Assembly: GCA_036641395.1 (NCBI GenBank)
Contig: JAVWEY010000017.1
Span: 1 to 34,658, forward strand
DNA from: JAVXTH01 sp036641395
GTDB lineage: Bacteria; Bacillota_I; Bacilli_A; Erysipelotrichales; Erysipelotrichaceae
Direction of reading: 5' to 3'
Length of the DNA stretch: 34,658 bases
Part shown: piece by piece, positions 26,100-34,096 of the stretch
How the letters are laid out: the number at the start of each line of letters is the position of its first letter
Position numbering within the stretch: the first letter of the stretch is position 1
The notes under the pieces: model-generated
Told to the model about the DNA's origin: nothing
The model's input: the letters and a program-made list of their open reading frames with translations, nothing else
Databases searched by the model: none
Translations under genes and position numbers: made by a program

Positions 26100-26781
26100 G
26101 TTGTAAATAGCCCCCCTTCATAATATCCGCAACAACATACCCTTCTTCTAAGGCAATCGTACGTTTTTTGAAACGGTTAACTAAGGTAATATCATGAGTT
26201 ACCATTAATATCGTTGTGCCTTGTTCACGATTAATAACTTCTAATAATTCCATAATCTCCGCTGATTTATCAGGATCTAAGTTTCCAGTTGGTTCATCTG
26301 CAATTAGTACTTTTGGTTTATTCGCAATTGCACGACCGATGGTTGCCCTTTGTTGTTGGCCTCCTGATAATTCATGAGGGAAATTACGCGCTTTATCTTG
26401 AAGTGAAACTAATTCTAACACTTCACGAACTCGATGGCGTACCGCTACTTTACTTTCACCAATTACTTCTAAAGCAAAGGCAATATTTTCAAAAATAGTA
26501 AGACTTGGTAATAATCTAAAGTCCTGAAATACAACACCAATATTACGACGATATAAAGGAACTTTTGAATGCTTTAACTTACCTACATTAATATTTTCAA
26601 CGAATACATTTCCTGAATTTGGAATTTCTTCACCATCTAGTAATTTAATTAAAGTTGATTTACCAGAACCGGTTGGACCTATAATATAAACAAACTCACC
26701 ATTATCAATTTGTAGATTAATATCTTTAAGTGCATACACACCATTTCTATATTCTTTTGATACATTTTCAAGTAATATCAT
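26092..26781 (-). CDS. ftsE: Cell-division ATP-binding protein FtsE
   Basis: 229 residues from the ATG at 26781, the usual FtsE length. AGGAG lies 7 nt upstream; a longer frame would begin with a TTG at 26796. Walker A is GPTGSGKST (35-43), followed by Q-loop FQDFRLLPSLT, signature LSGGQQQRATIGRAIA, Walker B VLIADEPTGNLD and H-loop MVTHD. It is the ATPase of the FtsEX division/elongation complex and the first gene of ftsE-ftsX-M23. Confidence 0.96.
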   Translation of the reverse strand: MILLENVSKEYRNGVYALKDINLQIDNGEFVYIIGPTGSGKSTLIKLLDGEEIPNSGNVFVENINVGKLKHSKVPLYRRNIGVVFQDFRLLPSLTIFENIAFALEVIGESKVAVRHRVREVLELVSLQDKARNFPHELSGGQQQRATIGRAIANKPKVLIADEPTGNLDPDKSAEIMELLEVINREQGTTILMVTHDITLVNRFKKRTIALEEGYVVADIMKGGYLQHD

Positions 26782-26812
26782 GCGCTCACTCCTCAATGTT
26801 ACTTACTACGAT

Positions 26813-26821
26813 ATTATAACA
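26813..26821 (-). promoter_or_regulatory. Extended -10 promoter of ftsE
   Basis: TGTTATAAT (TGn plus TATAAT) on the minus strand, about 30 nt before the ftsE start. The -35 is poor (GTTAAA at 17 nt). Confidence 0.6.
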
Positions 26822-27034
26822 TAGTTTAATTATTTTTTAACTCCTATCCGCTTGTTTTTACTTACAATTCATGGAAATACTTGTTTATATAAGGTTTCTA
26901 AAGGTTTTTATTATTATGTGAAATTATGTTCTTTTCCTCTTTATAAAACAAATGAAACTTTGATTCAAGATGATTTATTATGAAGTATAAGTTTTAAATG
27001 ACTTCCTTCCATAAATTTTAACGATAAAACACAA
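26822..27034. other. Intergenic stretch between ftsE and prfB without a supported gene
   Basis: AT-rich. The plus strand has a 16-codon frame from the ATG near 26871 with no ribosome-binding site. I see no gene, RNA motif or repeat. Confidence 0.5.
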
Positions 27035-27070
27035 TTAAAAAAGTATGAAAATAATTAACTTTTCATACTT
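27035..27070 (-). terminator. Terminator of secA-prfB
   Basis: AAGTATGAAAA and TTTTCATACTT form a perfect 11-bp stem with an 8-nt loop, followed by six T on the minus strand. Confidence 0.88.
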
Positions 27071-27079
27071 CATTATTTT

Positions 27080-28184
27080 TTAATGAACAATTTGAGCCTT
27101 TAACCAAGCATAGATGAAACCATCTAATTCTCCATCCATTACCCCTTGGGTATCACTGGTTTCATAATTAGTCCGATGATCTTTCACCATTGAATAAGGA
27201 TGAAATACATAAGATCGAATTTGAGAACCCCATTCAATTGCTTTCATTTCACCTTTAAAGGCTTTTATCTTTGCTTCCTGTTCCTCAATCATCTTTTGAT
27301 AGATTCTTGATTTCAACATATTCATCGCTGCTTCACGATTATCATGTTGAGAACGTCCACTTTGACATGTTGCGACAAGCCCGGTAGGTTTGTGAACAAT
27401 TCGCACTGCACTATCCGTTTTATTTACGTGTTGTCCTCCCGCACCACTCGCACGATGAGTATCAACTTCTAAATCTTCACTTTTTAACTCAATTTCTATT
27501 TCATTATTAAACTGCGGTAATACATCAACCGATGCAAACGTGGTATGTCTTCTTCCACCAGAATCAAATGGTGAAATTCGCACTAGTCGATGAACACCTT
27601 TTTCTGCTTTTAGAAAACCATAAGCCATATCACCTTCAATTAACATGGTAACTGATTTAATGCCAACTTCTTCACCCGCAAGATAATCAAGAACACTTAC
27701 TTTATAACCTTTGTTTGCTGCGTAACGAGAATACATTCGATATAACATATCAACCCAATCACATGATTCGGTTCCACCAGCACCTGAATGAAGCTCCATA
27801 ATGACATTAGAATGATCGTATTCATGTGATAATAACATTTTAATTTCGAAATCAGAGAATGTTTTCTCCATTGTTTCATATTCTTCTTGCGCAAGGCCAA
27901 ACATTTCTTCATCATAATCATCTTTTAAGAAAGCATTCATCTCTTGTAGTGAAAGAAGAATCTTATTTAATTCATCATAAAGATCAACAATATCTTTCAT
28001 TGCATTTAATTGTTTTAAAATGTTTTGCGCATTATTGGCATCATTCCAAAACGTTTCTTCTAAGGTAAGTGAAGTTAATTCTTCAATCTTATGTCGTTTA
28101 CTAGTTAAGTCAAAGTGACTCACCTAACGAAATTAATTTCGTTAGATGAGTATCGACTCCTTGTTTTAATTCATAAAGTTCCAT
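27080..28184 (-). CDS. prfB: Peptide chain release factor 2, translated through a programmed +1 frameshift
   Basis: The true start is the ATG at 28184, 5 bases after the secA stop. Zero-frame translation gives 24 residues (MELYELKQGVDTH...GESL) and meets TGA at 28112-28110 in the context CTT TGA C. A +1 shift reading GAC continues for 343 residues to 27080, giving a 367-residue RF2. The frame opening at the GTG at 28123 is only part of the gene. Family motifs are the GGQ loop (ASGAGGQHVNKTDSAVRI) and the stop-recognition motif SPF (VRISPFDSGG). RF2 releases peptides at TGA and TAA, so low RF2 favours the frameshift: autoregulation. It is co-transcribed with secA. Confidence 0.96.
28109..28125 (-). 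promoter_or_regulatory. RF2 programmed frameshift signal
   Basis: AGGTGAG (28125-28119) acts as the internal Shine-Dalgarno-like element. Three bases further is the slippery CTT-TGA-C (28115-28109), the same spacing as in the E. coli element. Seen directly on the minus strand. Confidence 0.93.
28124..28145. repeat. Perfect 22-nt palindrome abutting the RF2 frameshift signal
   Basis: CTAACGAAATT is followed immediately by its exact reverse complement AATTTCGTTAG. In the mRNA the stem can extend by T-G, A-T and C-G pairs (CAT with GTG), so part of the AGGTGAG element would be paired. It lies inside the prfB coding sequence, codons about 13-21. Confidence 0.85.
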
Positions 28185-28189
28185 AAGCA

Positions 28190-30529
28190 CTACGCCTCTT
28201 GGCGCTCAATTTGTATTTTCATTGCGAAGAAAACTACTTCACGAGCAATTCGTTCCATCATTTCTTCAAACATTTGATATCCCTCTGAAACATAAGCTTG
28301 AAGAGGATTTGTTTGCGCATAAGAACGTAAATGAATTCCATCACGAAGTTTGCTCATCATATCAATATGTTCAATCCAGTTGCGGTCCATATTTCTTAAC
28401 ACAATTGTTTTTTCAAATGGTAAGAATTGTTCTTTAACTTCTTTAATTTTACTTTCATAAATATTCCAAGCTTTTTCACAACAATATTGACTCGCTTGTT
28501 CTGCTGTTTTACCTTTTAATTCTTCTTCACTAATTAAGTTCTCTTCAAAACCAAGTACATCAAGTCCTTGTTTTACCGATACTCCATCAACTTGATCATC
28601 ATGATTTTTCTCATTAATATTTGCCATAACAACACTATGAATAACACGATCAAACATATCACGAACAATTCCATGAACATCTTCATTATCTAAGACAAAG
28701 TTTCTTTGGTTATACATAATTTCACGTTGTTGACGTAATACATCATCATAATCAAGTAATTGTTTACGAACATCAAAGTTATAACCTTCAACTCGTTTTT
28801 GAGCTTGAGAAATAGATTTCGTAACCATTTTTGATTCAATCTGTTGGTCACCTAATGTTTTAAATAAACCTTCTAGCTTTTCACCACCGAAACGAACCAT
28901 TAATTGGTCTTTTAAAGAAACATAGAAGCGAGAGTGTCCAGGATCTCCCTGACGTCCACTACGTCCACGTAACTGATTATCAATACGACGTGATTCATGA
29001 CGCTCACTACCAATTACAACTAGTCCACCCAATTCTCTTGATTCAGGTGTCAATTTAATATCAGTACCACGCCCCGCCATATTCGTTGCGATTGTAACTG
29101 ATTTAACACGACCAGCCTTCGCAATGATTTCTGCTTCACGTGCATTATTTTTCGCATTTAACACTTCATGTTTGATTCCTTTTTTATGAAGTAAGCCAGA
29201 TACTAATTCACTGACTTCAACTGAAATAGTACCAACAAGAACTGGTTGTCCTTTTTCATACAATTCACTTATTTCCTCTACCATCGCATTAAACTTAAGC
29301 TGAGGAGTAGCGAAAATCGCATCCGGGAAATCTTCACGAATCACAGGACGATTAGTTGGAATTTCAATAACACGCATGTTATAGATTGATAAGAATTCTT
29401 CTTCTTCGGTTTTGGCTGTACCAGTCATACCAGCAAGTTTTTCATAAAGACGGAAGAAATTTTGATACGTAATTGTCGCAAGTGTCGTTGTTTCTTCTTT
29501 AATCGTTACGCCTTCTTTTGCCTCAATTGCCTGATGTAAGCCATCACTATAAGCACGACCCTTCATCAAACGACCGGTAAACTGATCAACGATAACTATT
29601 TCATCGTCTTGAACAACATATTCTACATCATTCATCATAATATAGTTTGCACGTAATGCTTGTTGGATATGGTGAACAAGTTGAGTGTGTTCTACATCGT
29701 ATAAGTTTTTAATTTTAAAATGCTTCTCAGCCGTTTTAACTCCAGCTTCACTTAGCATTACCTGACGAGTTTTTTCATCAATTTCAAAACTTTCTGGACT
29801 TAATTTCTTCGCAAATTGATCCGCTTGTATATATAAATTAGCAGTTTTCTTTTCGCCACCAGATATAATCAATGGTGTTCTAGATTCATCAATTAAGATT
29901 GAGTCAACTTCATCGACAATTGCCATATGCAAAGGACGTAACACACGATCTTTCACATCAGTAACCATGTTATCACGTAAGTAATCAAATCCTAATTCAG
30001 AGTTTGTTGTATAGGTAATATCACATAAATAAGCTTCACGCTTTTGTCTAGGTGTAAGAATGCGGGCATTGACACCAACCTTTAAACCAAGGAACGTATA
30101 AATCTGCCCCATCCACTCTGCATCACGACTTGCAAGATACTCATTTACGGTAACGACATGAACTCCTTTTCCACTAATTGCATTTAAATATACGCACATA
30201 ACGGAAGTAAGTGTTTTACCTTCACCAGTTTTCATCTCGGCAATATCGCCGCCATTCATTGCAATTGCACCCATGATTTGTACTAAGTAAGGATATTCTC
30301 CAATTACTCTTTTTGCCGCTTCACGAGCTGTCGCAAATGCCTCATTTAAAAGACTATCTAATGTTTCACCATTTTGATAACGTTCTTTAAACTCATTTGT
30401 CTTTGCTTTTAATTCATCATCACTAAGTGCTTCCATCGCACTACTATAAGCATCAACTTCTTTTGCTTGTTTTTCTAATTCACTAACACGGCGCTTATCA
30501 CCGCTAAATAGTTTTTCGAGAATACTCAT
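28190..30529 (-). CDS. secA: Protein translocase ATPase SecA
   Basis: 779 residues. Walker A GEGKTLTS is preceded by AEMKT. The DEAD-like Walker B is in AIVDEVDSILIDESRTPLIISG, and helicase motifs include TNMAGRGTDI and QLRGRSGRQGDPG. The helical scaffold and two-helix finger region are present to the C-terminus, which ends MKIQIERQEA. The cysteine-rich zinc-binding tail found in many SecA proteins is absent, making it about 60 residues shorter than B. subtilis SecA. It drives preproteins through SecYEG. TTGGAGGAT precedes the ATG, and prfB follows directly. Confidence 0.97.
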   Translation of the reverse strand: MSILEKLFSGDKRRVSELEKQAKEVDAYSSAMEALSDDELKAKTNEFKERYQNGETLDSLLNEAFATAREAAKRVIGEYPYLVQIMGAIAMNGGDIAEMKTGEGKTLTSVMCVYLNAISGKGVHVVTVNEYLASRDAEWMGQIYTFLGLKVGVNARILTPRQKREAYLCDITYTTNSELGFDYLRDNMVTDVKDRVLRPLHMAIVDEVDSILIDESRTPLIISGGEKKTANLYIQADQFAKKLSPESFEIDEKTRQVMLSEAGVKTAEKHFKIKNLYDVEHTQLVHHIQQALRANYIMMNDVEYVVQDDEIVIVDQFTGRLMKGRAYSDGLHQAIEAKEGVTIKEETTTLATITYQNFFRLYEKLAGMTGTAKTEEEEFLSIYNMRVIEIPTNRPVIREDFPDAIFATPQLKFNAMVEEISELYEKGQPVLVGTISVEVSELVSGLLHKKGIKHEVLNAKNNAREAEIIAKAGRVKSVTIATNMAGRGTDIKLTPESRELGGLVVIGSERHESRRIDNQLRGRSGRQGDPGHSRFYVSLKDQLMVRFGGEKLEGLFKTLGDQQIESKMVTKSISQAQKRVEGYNFDVRKQLLDYDDVLRQQREIMYNQRNFVLDNEDVHGIVRDMFDRVIHSVVMANINEKNHDDQVDGVSVKQGLDVLGFEENLISEEELKGKTAEQASQYCCEKAWNIYESKIKEVKEQFLPFEKTIVLRNMDRNWIEHIDMMSKLRDGIHLRSYAQTNPLQAYVSEGYQMFEEMMERIAREVVFFAMKIQIERQEA

Positions 30530-30574
30530 ATTTCATCCTCCAAGGTTTTTTTCTTTTAATTTATCGCACTTTTG

Positions 30575-30602
30575 ATTATAACATATGGACGCTTTTATTC
30601 AA
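30575..30602 (-). promoter_or_regulatory. Promoter of secA-prfB
   Basis: TTGAAT, 16-nt spacer, TATAAT with an extended TGT before the -10, on the minus strand. The leader is about 40 nt. Confidence 0.65.
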
Positions 30603-30654
30603 ACATAAACCATTCATTTCAACCACTTAACCACAAATATTTTATACTGCATTT

Positions 30655-30683
30655 AAAAAAGTAAGAAAAACTAATTTTCTCAC
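30655..30683 (-). terminator. Terminator after the cold-shock gene
   Basis: GTGAGAAAA and TTTTCTTAC (one G-T wobble), followed by six T on the minus strand. Confidence 0.75.
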
Positions 30684-30692
30684 CCTAAAGAC

Positions 30693-30890
30693 CTAGCATT
30701 TCACAATATTATGTGCCTGTTCTCCTCTTTCTGTCATAACTACATCAAATTCAACTTCTGTTTCTGGATCGATTGTTTTAAAACCTTCCATCATTAATTG
30801 TGAGTAATGAAAGAATATTTCTTTCCCATCTTCAACGGCAATAAAACCATAGCCTTTTGATTGATTAAATGTTTTTATTTTTCCTTGCAT
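30693..30890 (-). CDS. Cold-shock-domain RNA-binding protein
   Basis: 65 residues covering one complete cold-shock domain: GKIKTFNQSKGYGFIAV with RNP1 (KGYGFI, 12-17) and IFFHYSQL with RNP2 (25-30). The C-terminal part (FDVVMTERGEQAHNIVKC) is as in CspA/CspD. Such proteins bind single-stranded RNA/DNA and act as RNA chaperones. The start overlaps the comFC end by 16 bases, and a promoter lies inside the end of comFC, so it may be made both with and without the com genes. In many Firmicutes this position, between comFC and secA, is held by the ribosome-hibernation factor hpf, which is not here. Confidence 0.92.
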   Translation of the reverse strand: MQGKIKTFNQSKGYGFIAVEDGKEIFFHYSQLMMEGFKTIDPETEVEFDVVMTERGEQAHNIVKC

Positions 30891-31633
30891 ATTATATCCA
30901 TTTCCTTTCTTATTGTTTCTATTATAGTCATTTTCATTTTTAAAAGCAATTGTAGTATTTTCCTCGCCTTTTTCAATTTATTCTCACATTTTGATACTTT
31001 TACTCGCTTAGCCTTTTCTAAAAAGAGTGGATGAGCACTTAATACTAAACCTTCGATAGGATATGGGTGATCCGATAATAAATGAAAAGCCCACTTGATA
31101 GTCGAAGCAGTCGTAAGGACATCATCGATTAATAACAATGGCGTATTTGGTAAGATAATATTCTCTTTCATTTTCATTATCTCTTGAATCTTTAATCGAT
31201 CTTTAAAACTCTGTAATGATTGTTTATGTACCTTTGTTTTATAAAAGGGATCAATGATTGTTAGGTTTACTTCTTTCAACATTTCTAACATTGCATGAAA
31301 GGTTCTCATTTGCGTCTTTTCTTGATTTGAAGGCATAATCACAATTGTAAATCCCTTATAATGACGATTAATATATTGAGTGTATTGTTTAAAAAAAATA
31401 GGTGCTAACGCAATATCACGATTCTCTTTAAAACAATAAATTAAATTTTCAATATCATCCTTATAAGTATATAAAATATGTAAAGGATACGTATCCAATT
31501 TTGTATGATAATCAATTTGATCAAATAATTTACGACAATGTCCACAAATATTATCATCGCCTTTTAGCCAACCGATAATATCCATCCCTTCATCAAGTTC
31601 TTGCATACAAACAAGACAGCTTTCATGTTTCAT
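30875..31633 (-). CDS. comFC: ComFC-like phosphoribosyltransferase (competence)
   Basis: 252 residues. The N-terminal zinc-finger-like cysteines are C6/C9 and C30/C33 (CLVC, CGHC). The C-terminal phosphoribosyltransferase-type fold carries the PRPP-binding loop LLLIDDVLTTAST (about 166-178). ComFC is needed for efficient DNA uptake; the family is related to GntX, and the precise reaction is not settled. It overlaps comFA by 11 bases and the cold-shock gene by 16. The very basic stretch near the C-terminus (about 210-250) may be loosely conserved. Confidence 0.92.
   Translation of the reverse strand: MKHESCLVCMQELDEGMDIIGWLKGDDNICGHCRKLFDQIDYHTKLDTYPLHILYTYKDDIENLIYCFKENRDIALAPIFFKQYTQYINRHYKGFTIVIMPSNQEKTQMRTFHAMLEMLKEVNLTIIDPFYKTKVHKQSLQSFKDRLKIQEIMKMKENIILPNTPLLLIDDVLTTASTIKWAFHLLSDHPYPIEGLVLSAHPLFLEKAKRVKVSKCENKLKKARKILQLLLKMKMTIIETIRKEMDIICKEK
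30921..30949 (-). promoter_or_regulatory. Internal promoter for the cold-shock gene, inside comFC
   Basis: TTGCTT, 17-nt spacer, TATAAT on the minus strand, 31 nt before the cold-shock start. The -10 and spacing are ideal; the -35 is weak. Confidence 0.55.
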
Positions 31634-32789
31634 TTATAAAATCCTGCGAAGCATTCATTTCTTTAATTGCATGATGACAACGTTTAATTGATAAACTTTT
31701 TTTCGTACATAAGAACAATCCTTCTCCATCTGGTTTTTCAATACTTCTTCCGACTCTTCCAATAATTTGAATTAAACTAGCTTCATCAAATACAATATGG
31801 TCCGCTTGTAATACAACTATATGAATGCCTTTTATTGTAATTCCTCGCTCTAATATTGTTGTGGTAAATAATACTTGATATTCTTTGTCTTTAAACTTTT
31901 TTATCACAAGTTCTTTATCAATTGTTTTTGAAGTAAATGAAGCACATTTAAAAAACAATCTAAATACAAATGATAATTTATTTGTTAGTAAAATAGTTGG
32001 AACAAACACAAGAACGGGAATATTCTTTTCACGATGCTTGCTTAAAAAAGTGTACAAATAGTAATATTGAAAAAGTGGATAGGTACAAATAATATCAGGT
32101 AAGACTAAGGGATGTGCATGGGGGCGAATAAATAACTCCACCATTTTTATTTCATCCCTAGCTACTTTAGAAAGCATGATTTCATCTGGTGTTGCGGTTA
32201 GATAGATAACATTGGCAACACATGCATTCATTGCAATATGTTCCAACATCTCATTATGCTTATAAGGAAAGGCATCTACTTCATCCATAATCAATAAATC
32301 AAACGTCTTATGATAACGGTAGAGTTGATGCATCGTACAAATAATTAAATCACCATCTACAACATCGGTGAAGCCTTCACATACCGCAACGACATTAAGC
32401 GTAGAAAATGCTTCTTTCATTCTCTCACAAATCTCTAATACAACCTGTCTTCTAGAAATCGCAAACCCGACTTTCTTGCCAGCATTTAAATACTTTTTAA
32501 TACTATCCATAACGATTTCTGTTTTCCCTGAACCACATGCAGCAAAAACTAAAACATCCTGCTTATCTTTTAAATAACCATCGATTTCTTTACTACATCT
32601 TTTCTGTTCCTTTGTTAGCGGATACTTTAGATGATAATTACAACGATGCTTGCGACAACTATATTCTTTTCTACTTATACTCTCACCTACATTTAATCGT
32701 CCAAAGTTAACACATTTACGACAATACCATGTACCTCGATCATTATAAAAATAAGTATCATCTTCATTTCCACATCGCTCACATCGCAT
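31623..32789 (-). CDS. comFA: ComFA-like DNA translocase/helicase (competence)
   Basis: 388 residues. The N-terminal zinc site uses C3, C6, C23 and C26 (CERC, CRKC), as in ComFA. The helicase core has Walker A AACGSGKT (83-90), Walker B LLIMDEVDAF, TATPDE, TTTILERGITI and IGRVGRS. ComFA is an ATP-dependent DNA motor on the cytoplasmic side of the uptake pore. It is shorter than B. subtilis ComFA (about 460), mainly between the zinc site and Walker A. No ComK-type box is visible upstream, and no obvious promoter lies in the 43-base gap, so it may be read from the STAS gene promoter. Confidence 0.94.
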   Translation of the reverse strand: MRCERCGNEDDTYFYNDRGTWYCRKCVNFGRLNVGESISRKEYSCRKHRCNYHLKYPLTKEQKRCSKEIDGYLKDKQDVLVFAACGSGKTEIVMDSIKKYLNAGKKVGFAISRRQVVLEICERMKEAFSTLNVVAVCEGFTDVVDGDLIICTMHQLYRYHKTFDLLIMDEVDAFPYKHNEMLEHIAMNACVANVIYLTATPDEIMLSKVARDEIKMVELFIRPHAHPLVLPDIICTYPLFQYYYLYTFLSKHREKNIPVLVFVPTILLTNKLSFVFRLFFKCASFTSKTIDKELVIKKFKDKEYQVLFTTTILERGITIKGIHIVVLQADHIVFDEASLIQIIGRVGRSIEKPDGEGLFLCTKKSLSIKRCHHAIKEMNASQDFINET

Positions 32790-32832
32790 CTAGATCGCCC
32801 CACTCCTAAATACGTGTGAATACAAAAGAATC

Positions 32833-33198
32833 CTATTCTTCAATAGCTTTTATTCTTCTTTGCCTTGTGCGAAATGTATCAAGCAGATTACCTCGCCCTG
32901 GAATACTTAAAAAACCACTCTTTTCCCATGTCATAATGTATCGTTTTGTCTTAGAAGATAAATTCATCAATTCAAATCCTATTTCACAATCTTCTAACAA
33001 TTCCCAGTTTGTCTTTAAACATCGATATCCAGGCATTCCAATTGTCTTTACCGGTTTCATATCAATCGTTACTTTTTCTAAAATTTCTAAATTACGAATA
33101 ATAAACTTATCAATATAACTAATTGTTTCATCATCTAAATCATCAATAATTGTAAACTTTACAATCTCTTCTGTTATTCTTACTAACTTAAACCCCAT
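32833..33198 (-). CDS. Small STAS-like protein lacking the phosphorylatable serine (tentative)
   Basis: 121 residues that follow the STAS pattern of anti-sigma-factor antagonists. A beta strand (VKFTII) leads into LDDETISYIDKF, then VTIDMKPVKTIGMPGYRCL, which aligns with the usual 'vvlDls.V.fiDSsGl..L'. IGFELMNLSSKTKRYIMTWEKSGFLSI aligns with the C-terminal strand and helix. The DS/SS phosphorylation site is replaced by GMPG, so phospho-switching is unlikely. A basic tail follows (TFRTRQRRIK). No anti-sigma kinase or sigma factor is nearby. The family call is inference from pattern. GGGAGGT precedes the ATG, and the gene has its own promoter. comFA follows after 43 bases. Confidence 0.75.
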   Translation of the reverse strand: MGFKLVRITEEIVKFTIIDDLDDETISYIDKFIIRNLEILEKVTIDMKPVKTIGMPGYRCLKTNWELLEDCEIGFELMNLSSKTKRYIMTWEKSGFLSIPGRGNLLDTFRTRQRRIKAIEE

Positions 33199-33228
33199 AG
33201 AAACCTCCCATTAAAACTCATAGTATGT

Positions 33229-33257
33229 ATTATCCCATGAAAGTGCTATCATTTCAA
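33229..33257 (-). promoter_or_regulatory. Promoter of the STAS-like gene (and possibly comFA-comFC)
   Basis: TTGAAA, 17-nt spacer, GATAAT with an extended TGG, on the minus strand. No terminator is evident before comFA. Confidence 0.65.
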
Positions 33258-33267
33258 TTATTGAATT

Positions 33268-33297
33268 AAAAAAAGATAACAAGCTATATCGTTATCT
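33268..33297 (-). terminator. Terminator of the 235-residue unknown gene
   Basis: AGATAAC and GTTATCT form a perfect 7-bp stem with a 10-nt loop, followed by seven T on the minus strand. Confidence 0.75.
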
Positions 33298-33341
33298 CTC
33301 AATATTCATTCATTAATTATTAATAATAAAATTACAAATAT

Positions 33342-34049
33342 CTAATCACCCATTATTTCTTTATAGTACATATATAATTCAAGCATTTGCAAGGTAGGTC
33401 GATAATGCTTCCGACTCTTTTTTATCCAGTTTATAATTTTCGGATCTTTTTTTGAGAAAGTGAAATTTAATCCTGTTTGAAATGAGATGCCCTCAAAGGT
33501 AAGAATTCTCATAAATAGATATTTTGTATCTAAATTTTCATTAAAACATAATTTTTCATCACATATCGTAGTCCGTTTACGAGTCAATACATTTTCAACG
33601 GTTACGTGTAATCGGTCATCATCAATCTTTATTATCGAATATAAGGCAGGAACTGATTCTAATTCTCCTTTTATAAAAGCAATCTTTCGCTCACTTCTAA
33701 CTTTCTTCTTATCAAGAAATATCTCACAAACCCCTGCGTGATTGGTATGTTTATATAGTTGTAGATCCATGAATGCAAATCTTTGATAACCGATTTCAAT
33801 ATCAAAACGCACCTTTTCCTGTGATTCTAAAAAATTGAAAATATATTTATCTTCACTTAAATAGTCAAATATTTTATCAGGATTAACATTGTTCATAAAA
33901 TATTCACCCATTTTATCTTGAATTTCCTGATGAAAAGCTCGTAATTTTCGATAATTCTTTACATCTTGAGTTCGCTTTTTATTTATTAACATCATTTCAA
34001 TCAAAGCATTTTGGATTTCTTCAATCCCTAATTCATCTTGTTTTTTCAT
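33342..34049 (-). CDS. Unrecognised soluble protein, 235 residues
   Basis: I do not recognise the family. No signal peptide or membrane segment is seen. The N-terminal third (1-60) is charged and helix-prone. The middle (about 75-175) looks like beta-rich sequence (VRFDIEIGYQRFAFMDLQLY, DDRLHVTVENVLTRKRTTI). The C-terminal part is basic and aromatic (WIKKSRKHYRPTLQMLELYMYYKEIMGD). A good ribosome-binding site (GAGGAGAGG) precedes the ATG and a clean terminator follows, so it is very likely a real gene. It lies between the STAS-like gene and a degraded gene next to an IS end, possibly accessory DNA. Confidence 0.8.
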   Translation of the reverse strand: MKKQDELGIEEIQNALIEMMLINKKRTQDVKNYRKLRAFHQEIQDKMGEYFMNNVNPDKIFDYLSEDKYIFNFLESQEKVRFDIEIGYQRFAFMDLQLYKHTNHAGVCEIFLDKKKVRSERKIAFIKGELESVPALYSIIKIDDDRLHVTVENVLTRKRTTICDEKLCFNENLDTKYLFMRILTFEGISFQTGLNFTFSKKDPKIINWIKKSRKHYRPTLQMLELYMYYKEIMGD

Positions 34050-34096
34050 TTTACCTCTCCTCTTCTCTCTTTTAATATGAAATTTTCACATTTTAT

